From Malachius bipustulatus (lineage: Eukaryota; Arthropoda; Insecta; Coleoptera; Melyridae), in contig OU342632.1 in NCBI GenBank assembly GCA_910589415.1, positions 37,771,637-37,835,636 of the forward strand: DNA of 64,000 nt. Reading direction: 5' to 3'. Within the stretch, counting starts at the first letter, position 1. Each line of letters begins with the position of its first letter. A program made the translations under genes and the position numbers. Below the pieces are notes generated by a model, which was not told where the DNA came from, made no database searches, and worked only from the letters and a program-made list of their open reading frames with translations. Of the stretch, positions 36,504-50,000 are shown piece after piece.

Positions 36504-36955
36504 AGCTACATTGGCATTCCAAGTGAAATCGGCCGGTTTGAAAAATTTTGATTTTTGTTTTCCTCACACAATTTTCTTAAAATAATGGTCTAGTCTAAAC
36601 TAAAGCTTTTTTGTTTTTAAATTTTCGTTTTTACAGAAAAACAGCCTTTACAGAAAATATGAAAAAACATATTTAAAGTGTTTTTGATTAATATTTTCGA
36701 GTTTTTTAAATATTACGACAATTAAGTAATACATCAAAAACGCATTAAATATTTGTTTGTATCTTTTTCTGTAAAGGCCATCCAAAAACAGATGTTTAAA
36801 AACAAAAGAGCTTCAATTTGGACCCTATTAAGAAATTTATGCGATTTTATTGAAAATTGGATATTTTTTGGACAAGTAATCAAAAATGTCAAAAAAACGA
36901 ATAAACGAAAGATCTAAAATTTTCAAACCGTCCGATTTGACGGCGAATGCTCCAC
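36504..36955. repeat. ~450-bp foldback with GCATTCnnnGTnAAATCGGnCGG arms
   Basis: AAATCGGCCGGTTTGAAAA on the left is matched by the reverse complement of TTTCAAACCGTCCGATTT on the right. Matching continues inward through GCTTTTTTGTTTTTAAA and CCTTTACAGAAA with their complements. The arms are roughly 200 bases and moderately diverged. It is probably a non-autonomous DNA element of a family different from the TACAGGGTG set. The exact ends are uncertain by ~10 bases. Confidence 0.75.
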
Positions 36956-39900
36956 AGGTAAGCAAAAACTAAGGGTATATGCATAAATAAACAGAAACGA
37001 GTTCCGAAATTCTGGTTTATCGGAGATAAAAGGCAAGGAGTGGAAGCGATTAAAAAATTTCTCTGTTTATGATGGGCTAATTTTTATTTGATCACATTTT
37101 TATTTCAAAGAACTCCGAATATTATTCATACAACTCTAACCGATGACCTTTATTGGCAGCAGAGTAAAATTAATCATGCATAAATTCAACTTTGAACTTT
37201 TACGTGATTATTGAAAGCAGCAAGGAGAGCTGTAACTTTGTACCTACCTTTTTGATGAAGACTCGATAAGTCAAATTATTACTTTTCTTTCTTTTGTTGT
37301 GTTGTTCTGGTGCTGTTCCGAGACAATATTATAGCTAATTAAAAAAATTAAAATAAATAATCGCTATTGCTTCGCTTTCCATAAGTACCATTACGGAAAT
37401 CTCCATAACAGAACGTAGGTCTAAGCCAAATTTTATAACTCAAGATGGTCCCTGCAAGAAAATTTACTACTGCGCATCTCTAAATTATCTATATGTCAAG
37501 GGACCGTCAGAAGGGACCCACAAGCACTCGCAGCTCTAAGAATTATTGTAAAAAGCGAGATAATTTTCAAAAGTTGGGAAAAATTCAATAAAATTGGTGT
37601 CCAAACTAGGAACCACTTCACTTTCTTCCGCTCATTAGAGCCTTTGCACACAATACAATTTTTCAAGCGGCATTTCGCATACGGTAATTTCCGAAGTAAT
37701 CTGAGGCTGGTAATAATTTTATTAATTATTTTGGATTGAATTTAGTCTGTCAGTTTGACAATCACCTTACTTCCTGACTGCACTAATGAACCAGACAACC
37801 CTTCGGTCAGTTTACAAAGTATATAATAATATTCTCCTAACGGTTTTCCAAAGAGATCTGATCTCTGTGCAGCATATGGCTCGATTGGTCGTGCGGATAA
37901 CTTTACCCACAATTCAACTTGCGTAGTATAGTTCAGATTACTTCGGAATTGCGGCGTCCGACATGTCGGACGTAATATCACGTTGTGTGAAAACGGTTTA
38001 ATCTGCACAAATGCAAACCAGGGGTGTGAAGGTACTTATTACTCGCCATATTTTTCTATGTAGGTATTTCAAAAAATGTTTTTGTAACGCTTTGAATACC
38101 CGTCCGAACGTGAGTTAAACAACTCTAATAAAGAATGAAAATCGGAACAAATAACAAAGTAACAAAAGTGACAAATAATATAAAATTAATCTAATAAATT
38201 TAACAACAAAAGGTTCGAGTATTTTTGATAAGAAAGAAAAGAAGAAGAAAAAATCCCGATCAGTGAAATAGTAGGAATTGTCCTGTTGCTTGTCCAGCGT
38301 TATATTTCCTACTGGACTTCTACTTTTACAGCGTAATAAAAGAAATCGTTGAACATAAACGTGCATAATAAATAACAGCGTTGTTGTTTCTTTCGAAATT
38401 TTATTATAATCTACACGTATTTCAACCACAATAATAGCCTCCTTCAGAGCAAACGACTGCATTTGAACGCTAGCAGTACAATTCATAGTATCTGTTACAT
38501 CATAATTTTTTACTCTTCAGCATCCTATATTTTATGTTCTGTATATAATTTTTATTTACCACACAATAAGGACGTGACATTTTTTTTACATATTACATAT
38601 TTGTAATTTTTTTCTTTTTTACTTTTTCGGTATAATTATACTTTCGCCTGCAGGATATTTTCATTAATTATGTAGACTGTATTTTTTTTTACGCTGTATT
38701 CTGTGTAGTAAATTTTGTTAGTTTTAATTAAATAAATTTTTCTCTTATGGCACTGCCGAGAATCGATAATGTAGGTACCTAATAATAAAAATCACAAGCA
38801 GACATTTTTTTTGCTTACGCAGTGAGTAACAACTAAAAACACAAAATAACAATTAGTGATCACAAAATAATTGGTTCTTTTGTAATAAAAAATTGCAGTA
38901 AAACTCTTGTTACCAAAATAGAAATGCGTTGACGCTATCACAATCTCTGGCTAAATAAGCGGCCCCGTTATGGACGTTGATATTATTCCAGACATTGATC
39001 CCTTTTAGAAAAGGGGGTGAACAAAACTATTTCTTTTTTAGTTTCTTTTTTAATTCAAGTCGTTTCAGAAAAGGGGGGGGGTCGAAAAAATAATTTTCTT
39101 ATGACAACTGCTCCTCAAAATCTAATATACCTAATAGAATCCTGGCTTGAATTTTCTGTAGTAATTAATGAAATAATCATCATTGATTGGATGGGAAGGG
39201 AATAGCTAATTCATAAAAAATTAAATGCTGCATATTGACGAGGTGTAAATTTTTTACTCACATTTATCAAACATTTATCGAAATAACTTGGGGGTATCCT
39301 ACGCACGACCGAATTTTTTGAAGCTCTATTTTTAGGCAATCTGTTCGTTATCCTTAAATTTTTAATTGCTATAGTTATTTCTGGTACTAAAGCGTTTTTG
39401 TGCTCAGCGAACAATCAACCCTACAAACATTATTGCGATTGAAACGAGCAAATATATCAGGAAAAGTTTCATTTGCGGTAGACTATGCAGTAAATTGCAT
39501 TCTCTAAAGTTGTGCAATATTATATGTTGTTTGTAGAGTAGCTTTGGTTTTTTCGTAACGCGGAAAATCTTTTCTCTAAACAGATAATTCAAGAAAACTT
39601 TAATTAACCTGTCGCTGTTACTGACTTAAATTACCTTGAAAAATTCATTAGCTGAAAGCGATTGCTGTAATAAGATCGCCACGTGCAGAAGCACTTCTAG
39701 TTACGCAAGCAATCTTAATAATTTAATTGAATGAAATTAAAAAAGTGAGGAAGTACCTACTTAAAGCATTTCTTCGCATTCTGATATCTTAAGTTTTATC
39801 ACCATCATCATCCTCTCTAAATATTTTTACATTTAAATCCATTTAGATATGGAATTAACGTTTCTGTAGAAACCACAATGATATCCCAAGGTCATGAAGC

Positions 39901-41401
39901 AGTAGTAAAAATTTAATTAAATGTTAATCTCCACCAAAAATATACCCCCTGCTTTAATTTAGTCCACACATTTCATATCTAAATTCACCGGCGATGCAAA
40001 TTTCCCAGGATCATCCAGTGAGTACAATACAGATGGAGAGAGCGATTCACGAAATTGAGAATAGCATTTTAATCCGGGCTTATTCCGGGCCCTAAATAAT
40101 TTGTAATATCCGGACGATAACCGAGCGAAGGAATATTTCACCAGGCGAGCGAGGCGCGGGCTTGCATAGTCCAATCCGGGCAGCCACTTTCCGGGAGATC
40201 TCCCATTATCCAGCAGGATATCCCCGTGGACCCGGCACGGGACCGGCACAAAGGAGACTTGACAAAACGGTCACTGATAACACATATTACAACTTCCCTT
40301 ACTCTCTTCTACTTACGAGACCTTCACTCTCTTGGCGCCACGACAGCCAGTCTATACGACATGCTTGAAGAATCAAGATTTTCACGATGTCACATCAGTT
40401 AGAAGGAGCAGTCCGACGGACATCATGAAACAGTACATTATTTAAAGCGAGTTATTTAACTGAGAGAAAATTCCTTAAATTTTCGAAATTGTTCAACGAA
40501 ATTAAGTAGTCTATAGTTTCTACAGTCGGCCCTTGTTGTAATATTGTTATAATAAATTTTTTCTCTCCTTACTTACTACATTATTTGACTTTTGACCCAC
40601 TAAAGTACGAGTATGTCCAAATTTTCTCCAATTAATGCTAAGCATTAGTAAAGTAATCCTTTTAATTGCAATAAAAAATTTTGGAAATAATTGGGATTTG
40701 GGTTCTTTTTTAAAGTGTGACTATAATTTATTAGCAGCCGAAATAGAACTTTGGCCGCAGTGGAGGTGTCACAATGAGCCATACACTCACGATGAACCTA
40801 ATCTAATCTAACCTAGTAGGTTCTTTGCAAAATAAATTAAAAATCTTAAGTCCTTCGCACGTAATAGATAGGTACAATATGTTAACCTTTCCATACTGCA
40901 TGTTTGATCTATCGGTATAAAATCCAACATTTTTAGTTTCATATTGCTGCCGCATATTCACAATCGAAGTACCAAACCCTCATCTCTTATTGTATAAATA
41001 TAAGTTCTCGTCGAGTGTTCATCCTGCTATGAATTTACTCCTTCCGTTCCTATACCTGTCAAAAGATTCCGTAATATGTGTTCATAAACTCACATCTCAA
41101 AGGCGGGAATCATTTTTGACTGATTCTCTCTTCAGAATACCTACGCGATTCTTTTCTATTGATAAAGTCGAGGATAAAGTCATAGAAAATGCGTTTCGTT
41201 TTGAATAGTTTTTTTAGGTTAAGTGGAAATGAGAGTCGATAGGGAGCTTTTGACTCAGAAAATGATTGATGACCAGGTTTGTTTTATACAATTCTTCATT
41301 TAAAATTATTGCCTGGATTTTTCTACAATTGAAATCAACAACTATTATTATTTATATATTTTGACCTTTTGGTAGGTTTTCTGTTGTATGTATTTTATCG
41401 T
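36956..41401. other. gene desert with GC-rich island at 39960-40260
   Basis: No gene is supported. The block 39960-40260 is GC-rich and carries a 96-codon minus frame that I do not recognise. A TAATCATGCATAAATTCAA site near 37172 resembles a homeodomain/POU-type binding sequence (pattern only). G runs lie at 39012-39016 and 39073-39081, the second following a near copy of the first (AGAAAAGGGGG). Confidence 0.45.
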
Positions 41402-42010
41402 ACAGGCTGTCCCTTATTCCAGAGGTCACTATGGGTATCTCGTAAACGCTAACAGATACAGGGTCAGTTGAATATAGATAAAAGATACCCGATTTTGTGA
41501 CAATCTCGAATCAAGAAGTGAAGAAGTACAAAATAACTATTACCGTTCCTGAAATATCCTGAAAAACTGAAACATCAAGATTTTTTATTTTTGCCGTATC
41601 TTTCTTATAATTGGAAATTATTAAATCATTTTTCGTATATGCTTACAGAAGCCATTGAAAGTTATCCATCTGACATTTCAAAAATTTTCAAAGCCGACTA
41701 GATTGCAGAGTTTTTACATGAAAATACAAAATGGCGGCCATAAGAAAAAAGAAAAGTTGACTAAGAAAACTATGGGATCTAGTCGGCTTTGAAAATTTTT
41801 TAAATATCAGATGGATAGCTCGTAACGGCTTATGTAAGCTTATGAAAAATTATTTGATAATTTTTAATTAATAGGAAATATAATGGCAAAAATAAGAAAT
41901 CCCGAGTTTTCAGTTTTTTTCAGGATATTCCAGAAACGGTCACATATATCTTGTATCTTTTCACGGATTCGAGGTGGCTACAAAATAGGGCATCTTTTAT
42001 GCGATCTCTT
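41402..42010. mobile_element. degraded copy of the 5693-6697 foldback family
   Basis: The left end TACAGGCTGTCCC is followed by AACGCTAACAGATACAGGGT, also found in the 5693-6697 element. Then come the TTCCTGAAATATCCTGAAAAA segment and, after the midpoint near 41735, its complement. The right arm stops before the outer inverted repeat, so the copy is truncated on the right. The divergence shows it is older. The ORF at 41883-42134 is an arm shadow. Confidence 0.8.
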
Positions 42011-45000
42011 TAAAAACTTCAAAAACAGGATTTTCTTCTTTAAACTTCACTTGCACGTCACGTTAACTTTACTTTTTTGGACTTTTCGAATAGATGTACA
42101 GCAACCTTTTTCATTTTTTTTCCTTTCTCAATAAATTAGCATAAAATATTCTCCTTAAAAAACTGTCTATAACAGGAAGAATCTCAAGTAGGGGTTACAA
42201 AAAAAATATGATGACACAACTGATGAAAAACCAATAAAAATACGTCAGAAGATAAAAAAAAGTTCAAAAATGGGATTTTCTCCAAAGCTTTATACACACT
42301 GTAGACAATCTTGTCTTCACGTTACTTTCCTTTGTAGGAATCTTTTTTTTTTACTTTTTTTTATTCCAAACTAGGTTAAGACAAAAAATATAGACTTTAG
42401 TTCAATTTTTCGAACTTGACAGAAAAGTAATAATGATAATCTCTCAAATTAGTGCATTTCAAATAGTGAATTTTGCTATGATAATACCTAATTGAAACAA
42501 AAAATACTTGAAAAAATAAGGATCGGCAATAATTCTAATTAAAACTAACAAGTTTTTGATGAACGGCCGCTGCAAATTAATAACGCCGTGTTTACATTTG
42601 TTTCAATAATTCCGTGTTTTATTTCGGTAGAAAAGTAAGAATTGTTTTCAAGTCAGGCCATTTTCTTGAAGACTTGCATATTTCCCCTGGGTTGTTCGCA
42701 TTATTACCTCTGTATAAGGACATTCATTTCTCGACTTGACATAATACTGGCCTGCTTGTTTCGTGAGTATTTCGTGTAACTCAAGATGGTTACAGCGAAA
42801 AATTCATATACCTAGTAGTAGGTAAAATAATTGTTAGAAACCGAATATTTCATAACTGCAGCATCAAATATGCATGACATTTTTGAAACAATGCCCTTCC
42901 TACATAAAACATAAAATTTCTATAGACTTCCAACACAATGATTTTTCACAGTACATAGTTCCAACAAAGGACGCTTTCAGTTTAAAATTTTCAACGCGTC
43001 GTATTATTATTATCGATTTAAATGTTTTATAACTTTTCCGGGAACACCTGGAATTGATCGTGTTTTATTTCGGTGTGTAAATGTCCTGTTTAAATGATAC
43101 TATATCAAGACAAAGGGTTACGATACAATGCACTACAGTGATTTTATCGCTTTAGGCATTATGGCAATTTACTTCGACTTTCGGAACATGATGGTAGGCT
43201 ATGAGCTCAGAGAACAATCAATACAGAACATACCTATCTATACCGAAAAGTGAGCTTTGTTCTGGGTTTTTATTGTGTCAACTTGATAAATGTTTTACAG
43301 GCGTACCAGAAAAACATTGTACCTATTATAATACGTCAATTGAATATATTATTGATTAACAAACCATTCAGAAATTTGAAGAGAAAATGCGAAAAAAACA
43401 TGGCTAAGATACTTCAAACTAAATAAAACTGAAAATAAAATTGTAGTAATAATAAATATATTTATTTTGTTCGGACTGCTTAAATATAGGCTTAAGGCAG
43501 GCCTAACTGAGCAAAAATTCCCCTAATTTTATCGTTAGATGAATTGTTACATTTTTTACAAGAGGTAAAACAGTTCTCTCGTCTCCTCTGATGGATATTA
43601 CTCTATTCTAAGCCTGCTCGGGTGAATAAACGAGTCTCCCGGTGAAAATTTTTCATAAATAAAAGTTTAATTTGAATACTGAGGGAAGGATCAAAGCTAA
43701 TTCAGTCGACTAGAGCGCTTTGAAAAATTTTAACGCGAGATTAATATGTCAGCGGTGGGATAGTGTATTTTAAAATGGAATTAAAACAGAAACAGTTCTC
43801 ATCAAAAACGATATAACTGCGCATATTAAAACCCACAAAATTATTTAAATTATTAATCGGTCCATGGATATTTACAGATTCATATTTGACTGGGATTGTA
43901 ATATGTTATATTTTGTTCCGTTTAATTCTCGTTTAGCTTTTATGCAGAGGACATTTTTAATGCACGTTCAAAGTTTAGGAACACGTTACTTTAATGTGAA
44001 CAGTCAGTGGAATTTATTTATTATTAATAACAGGATGTCTTTAAGAATCCAGAAAAGGTTCTTAAAAAAACAAAAACTAGAAGAATAATTTAGATTTTTA
44101 TGCCTCATCTTTATATGTAAAGAATTTTCTTGATTTACTATAATTCATCCTTGTAAAAACAAGATATTACCAAGGTCGAAATTTTTGAAGAATTTAGGTA
44201 CCATAAAACAAAACAGGAGCCGCGAAAAATTAATTTAGAATTCACGAGCTCAACTCAGAGGTACTTTACACGCACGCATAAAAGAATTTCTAACGCAGTC
44301 GTAAAAGACGTGAGACAGAAAGATTTCTGAGAGTTAAAGAGCCATTTTCATTGACTCAGTACATTAATAATACAGAAAACACTCACCGTGACACTTTACT
44401 TCAAAAGCAACTTTATTTCAAATCCTTACTGCATTTTGCCAGCTCGTTTCTTTTGAAGTACAACTTTGCCGAGGAAAATAACACTCCTGGGGCAATTGTT
44501 GGATGTAACTCGGCTGACACGGAATTCGCCTTTATTGCTTATTTTGCCGTCGTCGCCTCTGCAAGAACAGAGAACGGGACCAGATCCGGGACGCACGCCG
44601 CGAATGTAGGAATTCCTTGCCTTTATTCATTAGGGAAGTACAGTGTGTGACAAAGAGCCTTACCTCGGATAGATTAAGACGAAATACGAGTTGGCGAGCT
44701 TTCTAGAGACTGTTAAGTAAAATGGCCTGAGAATCCCGAGTTCTAATTAAGTTTTTCGCAGGACGGCGATACCTAATGGAAGATTGAAGTAATGAACACT
44801 CGTTAGTGAGTGAACGTGATTTTGTCGCTTCGAAGTTAGATGAACGCGCATTAGAGATGTGTTTGTGGCTGCTCTTATTCCCGGAAATCTTAGATAATTG
44901 TATTTTTAGCAGGATTTCGACCAAAAAGTGAAATGTTGAATCCAGGAAAGTTTCCTTTCGTCTTCTTGTAGCTAACAGGTCATAACTTGAGAGTGCTTGA

Positions 45001-47868
45001 GGAAAATAGAGACAAGAAATTTCTGCTGTTGAAAGTTTCTGCCATCTAAACTGCAGTTATGGCTAAAAGGGAATTCCAGAATATGACATTTTCATATAAT
45101 ATTTCATTATAAGTAGTAGTACTTGTAGCGTTATTTTCTCTTTATGTCAACGATTTTTGAATATCCTATTTTGCTGTATCAGGTATTTACAAATCTTCTA
45201 GCTAAAAATCCCAATTTTTTGCAGAATAATTTCTTATTATAACGTCAGTTATATTTCTTCAAGTGTACCTATATTTCAGCAAATGATCATTTCTTTTAGC
45301 ATTTCTTTGCTGAGTATTTCGTATTTCTCTTCATCTTGCTCAACATAACTGAGTTAGAGAACTAAATTTTTCTAATTACCATTTGAGAGGCCCTGACTTG
45401 GTCGCCTCGTTCATTTTCTAGGAGACCTCGTCACGAGAGGTTATACATCTCTGCAAGTTCTACTCTTAGCAAATTGACTTTTCTCTCATCGTCATAGTGT
45501 CACAAATTAAAACGAGTGTGGACTCTTGGGGAACATTTGGGTCGTGCAGTTTATATCTCTGCAGATTTTACTCCTAGAAATTAATGTTGCATCTCATTTT
45601 GTTCAAAATGTTCTTGAATTTTACTAGAAATTCCAAATGTTGTGAATACTTAGGATACATTGCAGCCGATTATAATTTTATTTCAAGTTCTTGACATATC
45701 TGAACTATTTAAAAATCCTGCTGCAGTGAATAGTAAAATTGTTGTAATTTATTGGCCTACATCAAACTTGGTAAAGCTTTGTTTGAAAAAAGAAATTATT
45801 ACATATTCATCAAATTTCTTATAGGACGTGCCACGTCTATTAAAATTGAATCTAAAAAATTTAAAAGAGATCCATGCGTAATTATATTTCATATCTCTAG
45901 TCTACACTCACGTTCACTGGCAAGATGCTGAAGCTTCCGGGTATTATCATTCCAAAGTTTCTTATCCCACCTCGAAGGAACTTTAGCCTGAGGAGCACAC
46001 CTCAAATATCTACAGGGGAATATGGTACGAGAAGATTATTACTCCTGATCTACCGAGTTTTATTAAGCTCCCTGAAAATATCTTCTTAGTCAATATGTGG
46101 TGATTTTATGGATCCGGAGGTTAAATTTCTCTTGGCTCCGCATGCTTTCCAGCCTGAGTCGAGGAGGAACTCCATTCACTTAAATGGCTTTACGAAATAT
46201 AAATCGGGCAATCTTAAATTAAATCTCTCCCGTCGATTTGTATTCAATATGGAGCTGCCTCGTGCAAAACAGATTTTTATTAGTATAAAATGTAGGAGGA
46301 ATGCGGGATAATTTTTAATAAATTCGGAACGCACAAAATTCTAAATGTACTTAATCATTGTGAAAAAATCATAATATTATGATTTTGAGTCATTAAATGA
46401 ACATTTCTAGGTATTTTGAGATTTTTATTAATTTGGTTTACATGACATGGTGAAGCTTCGAACTGATGAGATTCCATTTACGAGACCCGATATATTCAAA
46501 TATTGTTCAATATGCCTTTGTTTTTGCGGTATATATGTTTCGCTTTTCAGAAGATCAATTATTTTGTTTTTGATAATAAACAACCGAAATAGAAGCTCTA
46601 GTGTCAAAGAATGTATACAGCCGACTTTCGCACTGTTTTATTCGTATTTCCACGTACATAAATTAATGAAGCTAATTTCCTACAGAGCATTCGTGGACAG
46701 ATAAGCCCCAATTTATGGAGTGTGTGATATTAAAAATGGGCAGACAAATAATTCTCATCTCACAATTTATGGACTCATGTTAGTGCATCCCAATGGATCG
46801 TATCCCTACTGACTATGGCTTACTGTTAGAGATTATCTTGATGCAACATATCTCTGAATAGACAAATCATCCAAATAAGGCCAATAGATTGAGACACGTG
46901 CTCCTCTGATCTTACCCCAGCGGATTTATATCTGTGGAGGTACGTATAAAGCCCCCCCCCCTCTCCTAGTTAAGTCTAGAAACCCATTAGTGGATGCCGC
47001 ACACATCTCCGCTAAGGGAGATGTTAAGAATGAGCAGCAGTGTAAGCCAAGTTTACTGCTACTAGGCATGGAATCTACATATACAGTACAACGATCCGAA
47101 GAAACTTTGAACATTAGTTATAATACTTTTTTACTTTTGCTTTAATCGTTCCCTTATTACTTCTTTCGAAATAATTCAAAGAATCAAAATTTGTGGTAAT
47201 GAGTCTTCATCGACTGACGAATACTACTAAATCTTAAAGTATTAAGACTTGAAATCACGTTAATCGTTAAGAATTAAAGCATTTAAATATCTCTCTGTAT
47301 TGCGTCCAGGTTTAATCATGTATAGGTTAGGTACCTACACATTTTACAACAATAAAATTTGCATTTTTTTCCACGACTGTTAATAATATGTTAGATTTGT
47401 ATGCTTTTCCTAATGTATATTAACTATAATTAATCACTAATGAATAATAGTCATTAATCACTAGTGACTAATTAAATTTTGTGTTTCCTTCAATGAATAA
47501 ACTAGAATATTTGGCAACAGATTATGGATAACTAATTTCTACCTATGCTGTTGCAAGGGGTAAGAATATGTAGGTACTTTTTATTTGGTATAAGTATAAG
47601 TGATAAAAAATAGGCGATTTTCAAAAAAAAAAAATTGAGAAAAAAAATTATAAAATTTCTTTACCACAGAATACTACGTGAAAAGTTAGGATAGGGACAT
47701 GTAAACCATTTTCCGATATCTTGACCTACTTTTGATCTAAGCTGCTTTGAAAATTGAAATTTGCGATCTTCATTTCTTTAAAACTCATAAATCATAACTC
47801 ATCATAAACTTGGATTATAAACACCATTTTCATTACATTTTTTCAGGCAATCTGAAAATATAATAATA
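42011..47868. other. gene desert with GC-richer islands
   Basis: No gene is supported. Islands at about 44440-44640, 45890-46010 and 46100-46300 have short frames but no known domain. A run of ten C lies at 46952-46961. Confidence 0.45.
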
Positions 47869-48057
47869 TACAGGGTGTCCCATTTGAAAATCAAAAGTTG
47901 ATGTCACTTTGGGTATAGCCGAAAGTGGTGCGGGGTTGTAAATATTTTAGTTCAGCTCATCAAAATTGAAATCATATAGATATACAAATTTTTAGACTTC
48001 TACTCCCAGGGCTTCTCCATATAAAAATGCCCTAAGATTCTCGCGTCTCACCCTGTA
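47869..48057. mobile_element. 189-bp MITE with TACAGGGTG ends
   Basis: TACAGGGTGTCCCATTTG at the left and TCTCACCCTGTA at the right form a 9-base terminal inverted repeat flanked by TA. The interior is non-coding. It is a short member of the TACAGGGTG set. Confidence 0.7.
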
Positions 48058-49040
48058 TTTATGATGATTCTTGCATAAAATTGTAGAGAAAACAACGTTT
48101 CCACATCGTGGAGAATGGCCATTATCCCTTGGACGTTCCAACGGCTCGTGTCGAAAGTTTCGTTTTCGTGGATAATGATAATACCTATCATTCTCTACTT
48201 TATAAAAAACGTCTTTATAAAAATTATGCTAAAAGAAGAAACTACTTACATCCCCACCCCATCACTGCTATTAGAAAACCCATAACTAAAATTACCCTCC
48301 CAGTATTCTCACCGCATCTTATAAAATGATTCATGGCTTCCTAAAGATCACAGTCAAGGTAATAATGCTAACGGACTTGATGCCTTTATTATCACTCAGT
48401 AACGTTATTATACTTGATGCCGACAGTAATTTAACAGTTCCTGTGAATTAGTATGTAGTATGCCCCATAACATACTGTTCGCATAATAAACTAAAACGCG
48501 CCTGCACCCTGTCCCAAGTTACTTCAACATGTAGTTATTACTGCGGTGGTAGTAAGACGGGCGCCTCTGCGTACATTTTAGAGAGCAACCCTGCGTGAGA
48601 AACCACATATCTTCATTAGGAGCGGCCCGCTAAAACCACATTCAGAGTTATGACGTAGTGCAGTAAGTTCACCCCGTTCCTGTGTGTTGTGTCAGTGAGT
48701 ATGTATGAAAGGTTGTGTGAGTGGGTGTGTATAATTTTACAGGGAGTTCTCCATAAACTGTGTTGGTAAATAGTTGTTCTGGAATAATTTGATTACCTGC
48801 GGAGCTGTGTGCTAAGAACACGCGGTGAACCCGAAGTTATTTACTGAAAGAAGAAAAACTGTTACAGTTTAGTCCTAGCTTGCTTGATATTAGCTTATTA
48901 GAAATTGTTGGAGGGATTATCTGGAATAGAAAATAGCATTGTAATTATAAAGATATTATAATAATAGTTGTTAAAACATTCAAGAAAGTTTATAAAATAG
49001 GCACTTACTTTATTGACATTTTTATAAAACAGATAAATAA
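48058..49040. other. non-coding DNA between MITE and transposase fossil
   Basis: A GC-richer stretch at 48480-48700 has no convincing ORF. The rest is AT-rich. Confidence 0.45.
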
Positions 49041-49185
49041 AATTAACAATTAATTCATTTAAGAGATGTGTAAAGTGCCCGCCGCCCTCCGGGACACATT
49101 TTATTACGCGGGACCTCACTCCATTAAAGGCAATCTGTAACAGTTCGCCAGGTGTATCGTTTATCTTGACGAACATCTCATCCAT
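49041..49185 (-). pseudogene. Tc1/mariner-superfamily transposase C-terminal fossil
   Basis: The minus-strand frame reads DEMFVKINDTPGELLQ, then VRSRVIKCV, then GGGHFTHLLN. This order (helix, V-R-x-R, Cys, then GG(H)F(E)HLL near the C-terminus) is the end of the mariner-like transposases that are common in insects. About 45 codons are recognisable. After them the frame runs on into AT-rich sequence to 48898, which is not part of the domain. No catalytic acids remain. The nearest TACAGGGTG ends are at 47869-48057 and 49761-50000, but neither clearly pairs with it. Confidence 0.65.
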
Positions 49186-49760
49186 CCTTCGATTACTTGA
49201 GTTCGTTATTCAGTCTCACAATTGTCGTGTTCTTGATGTAATTGCATAAAAATAAATCATATTCACTCGCAGTATCTGGCTGACACGTTATCTGACACAA
49301 GGTACATTGTTCTGTAATTTTGGGATTTGATATACACGATATTTGAAATCATGTCAAGCCTGCAAAAGAGCAATGCTGAAATCTCCGCCTTTCGGGAAAA
49401 TCATTGACGAATTTTTTTAACTGCCAGGAATGTGTAGGAGTACCTTTTCTGATCAGTTTCTAATCAGCTTCAACAGTAAACAGCAACCCACTCAGTTTGA
49501 TGATGAAAAAAGCAAACTATGGAGAATTTTCATGACATTTCGAGTTACGCTTTGTCTTCGGGACACCATTTGGCCTGCCAATATTTTCTCTGTTGTTCGA
49601 AAATTTGCAACATATCCTGCAATTTGTTGCAAACTCCGGGGGCCACAACAATGTTTTCACAAATTAGATCGTTTATAATAAATGCCACGAATTGTGACAA
49701 AATTTCAGATACCTACTCATTGCACTTTGAAAATCAATAAGTACATTTTTAAAAATATCA

Positions 49761-50000
49761 TACAGGGTGAACTTCTTACTGTGAACAAACTCTCTTAATT
49801 TTTCTTCAGCCGATCCTATAATTTCTAAGTTTAGAGAAAGCCAATCGAATGCTAGATAACAGTGTACAGTTGCATGCACAAATTAGACCAATGTTCTAAT
49901 TGTGACCTAATGATCCGTGTAGATATTATAGCCAAATTAATATTAAAAAAAAATCTACATATGGTAGAAGTTTGTAAAGTTTCTCATGACTCACCCTGTA
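49761..50000. mobile_element. 240-bp MITE with TACAGGGTGA ends
   Basis: TACAGGGTGA at the left is matched by TCACCCTGTA at the right, and subterminal sequence (ACAAACTCTCT against ACAAACTTCT) also matches in inverted orientation. The TA flanks are as expected. It is non-coding. Confidence 0.75.

Noticed and set aside
48898..49040. Extension of the transposase fossil frame to its stop codon
   Set aside because: The codons after HFTHLLN are AT-rich and unlike the family, so only the first part is annotated as transposase.
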